From the NCBI RefSeq assembly GCF_030397665.1, contig NZ_JAPUBT010000001.1:617926-681925 (forward strand): a stretch of 64,000 nucleotides of DNA, in the 5' to 3' direction. A program made the position numbers and the translations under genes. Origin of the DNA: Janthinobacterium sp. SUN073. Its GTDB lineage: Bacteria > Pseudomonadota > Gammaproteobacteria > Burkholderiales > Burkholderiaceae_D. Positions within the stretch are counted from its first letter, which is position 1. Each line of letters begins with the position of its first letter. Below the pieces are notes generated by a model that was not told the DNA's origin, did no database searches, and worked only from the letters and a program-made list of their open reading frames with translations. Of this stretch, positions 63,758 to 64,000 are shown piece by piece.

Positions 63758-64000
63758 GTGAATCTCGATCCTCCCTTCAAATCCGGCTTGCCGGGTGCTG
63801 GCACGGATACGACCATGGTGAATGGCATGCGCCTGCTGCTGTCGAGCGCTACCTTGCTGACCCTGTTCATCGATCCCGAGAGCGCCGGCAAGCTGAGCAA
63901 GATCACCTGGCTGATCTTTTCCGCGTACACCCTGCACAGCCTGCTGCTGTATGTGCTGGCCGTCCTGGGCCTGCGTTTGCCGGAAGATATTCTGCTGTAC
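63758..64000 (+). CDS. N-terminus of a membrane protein, probably a sensor kinase (cut by window end)
   Basis: Eighty-one codons are visible. The GTG at 63758 has AGGAG six bases ahead; ATGs at 63716 and 63722 are in frame but lack a site. The start NLDPPFKSGLPGAGTDTTMV is followed by two hydrophobic spans (LLLSSATLLTLFI and ITWLIFSAYTLHSLLLYVLA). Membrane sensor histidine kinases of Burkholderiales often begin like this, and the signalling neighbours support it, but no kinase motif is within the window. The upstream (CAA)24 tract may affect its expression. Confidence 0.6.
   Translation, partial: MNLDPPFKSGLPGAGTDTTMVNGMRLLLSSATLLTLFIDPESAGKLSKITWLIFSAYTLHSLLLYVLAVLGLRLPEDILLY

Overview
The window is a 64 kb stretch of high-GC bacterial chromosome. 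Gene content and protein style (pyrG-eno-ftsB order, ArgA-type N-acetylglutamate synthase, YggX, KdsA, paired PRC-barrel proteins, many TonB receptors) point to Burkholderiales, family Oxalobacteraceae, most like Janthinobacterium. That placement rests on recognition, not on a search. I see no rRNA, tRNA, prophage, IS transposase or CRISPR array.

Layout. 0-5 kb: the 3' part of hslO, then a TonB receptor and a Tat-exported glycerophosphodiester phosphodiesterase behind a tandem Pho box, then two very small genes separated by a large hairpin. 5-9 kb: ftsB, eno and pyrG (all minus) and a PRC-barrel gene. 9-14.6 kb: a minus-strand operon chaN-exbB-exbD-tonB-receptor with a Fur-box promoter, very likely for heme or iron uptake. 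14.7-24.4 kb: an FAD oxidase, GNAT proteins, SOS polymerase dnaE2 with a LexA box, a PhzF-like protein, a third TonB receptor and a phosphatase. 24.5-29.4 kb: OsmC-YcaO protein, a secreted DUF4157-like protein and a CoaD-HD fusion. 29.4-34.2 kb: an envelope-stress type unit (Do-family protease, OmpR-family regulator, histidine kinase), a small heat-shock protein and a small LuxR-type regulator.

34.4-40.6 kb holds the most interesting locus: four tightly overlapping genes encoding an ECF sigma factor, a membrane anti-sigma-like protein, a secreted caspase-fold protein and a secreted TPR-CHAT protein. Both protease-like proteins keep their His/Cys dyads. 41-50.4 kb: a lipoprotein, hydrolase, GST, imuB-imuA with a LexA box, a Na+/H+ antiporter-like protein, a toxin-like glycosyltransferase fused to a GNAT domain, and a drug-efflux MFS protein. 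50.7-57.2 kb: a PHB-depolymerase-like esterase with a leader ORF, a MITE-like inverted repeat, a second PRC-barrel gene and hrpA. 57.2-61.4 kb: argA, kdsA, yggX, a membrane protein and rpiA. 61.5-64 kb: a signalling operon (receiver, CheC, diguanylate cyclase), a (CAA)24 microsatellite and the start of a further membrane protein cut by the window end.

Regulatory sites read directly from the sequence tie several loci to known regulons: PhoB (776-815), Fur (14605-14633), LexA twice (19818-19833 and 45610-45625), and an OmpR-family direct-repeat site upstream of the protease (33131-33195). The SOS mutasome is split here: imuA-imuB and dnaE2 lie 25 kb apart, each with its own LexA box.
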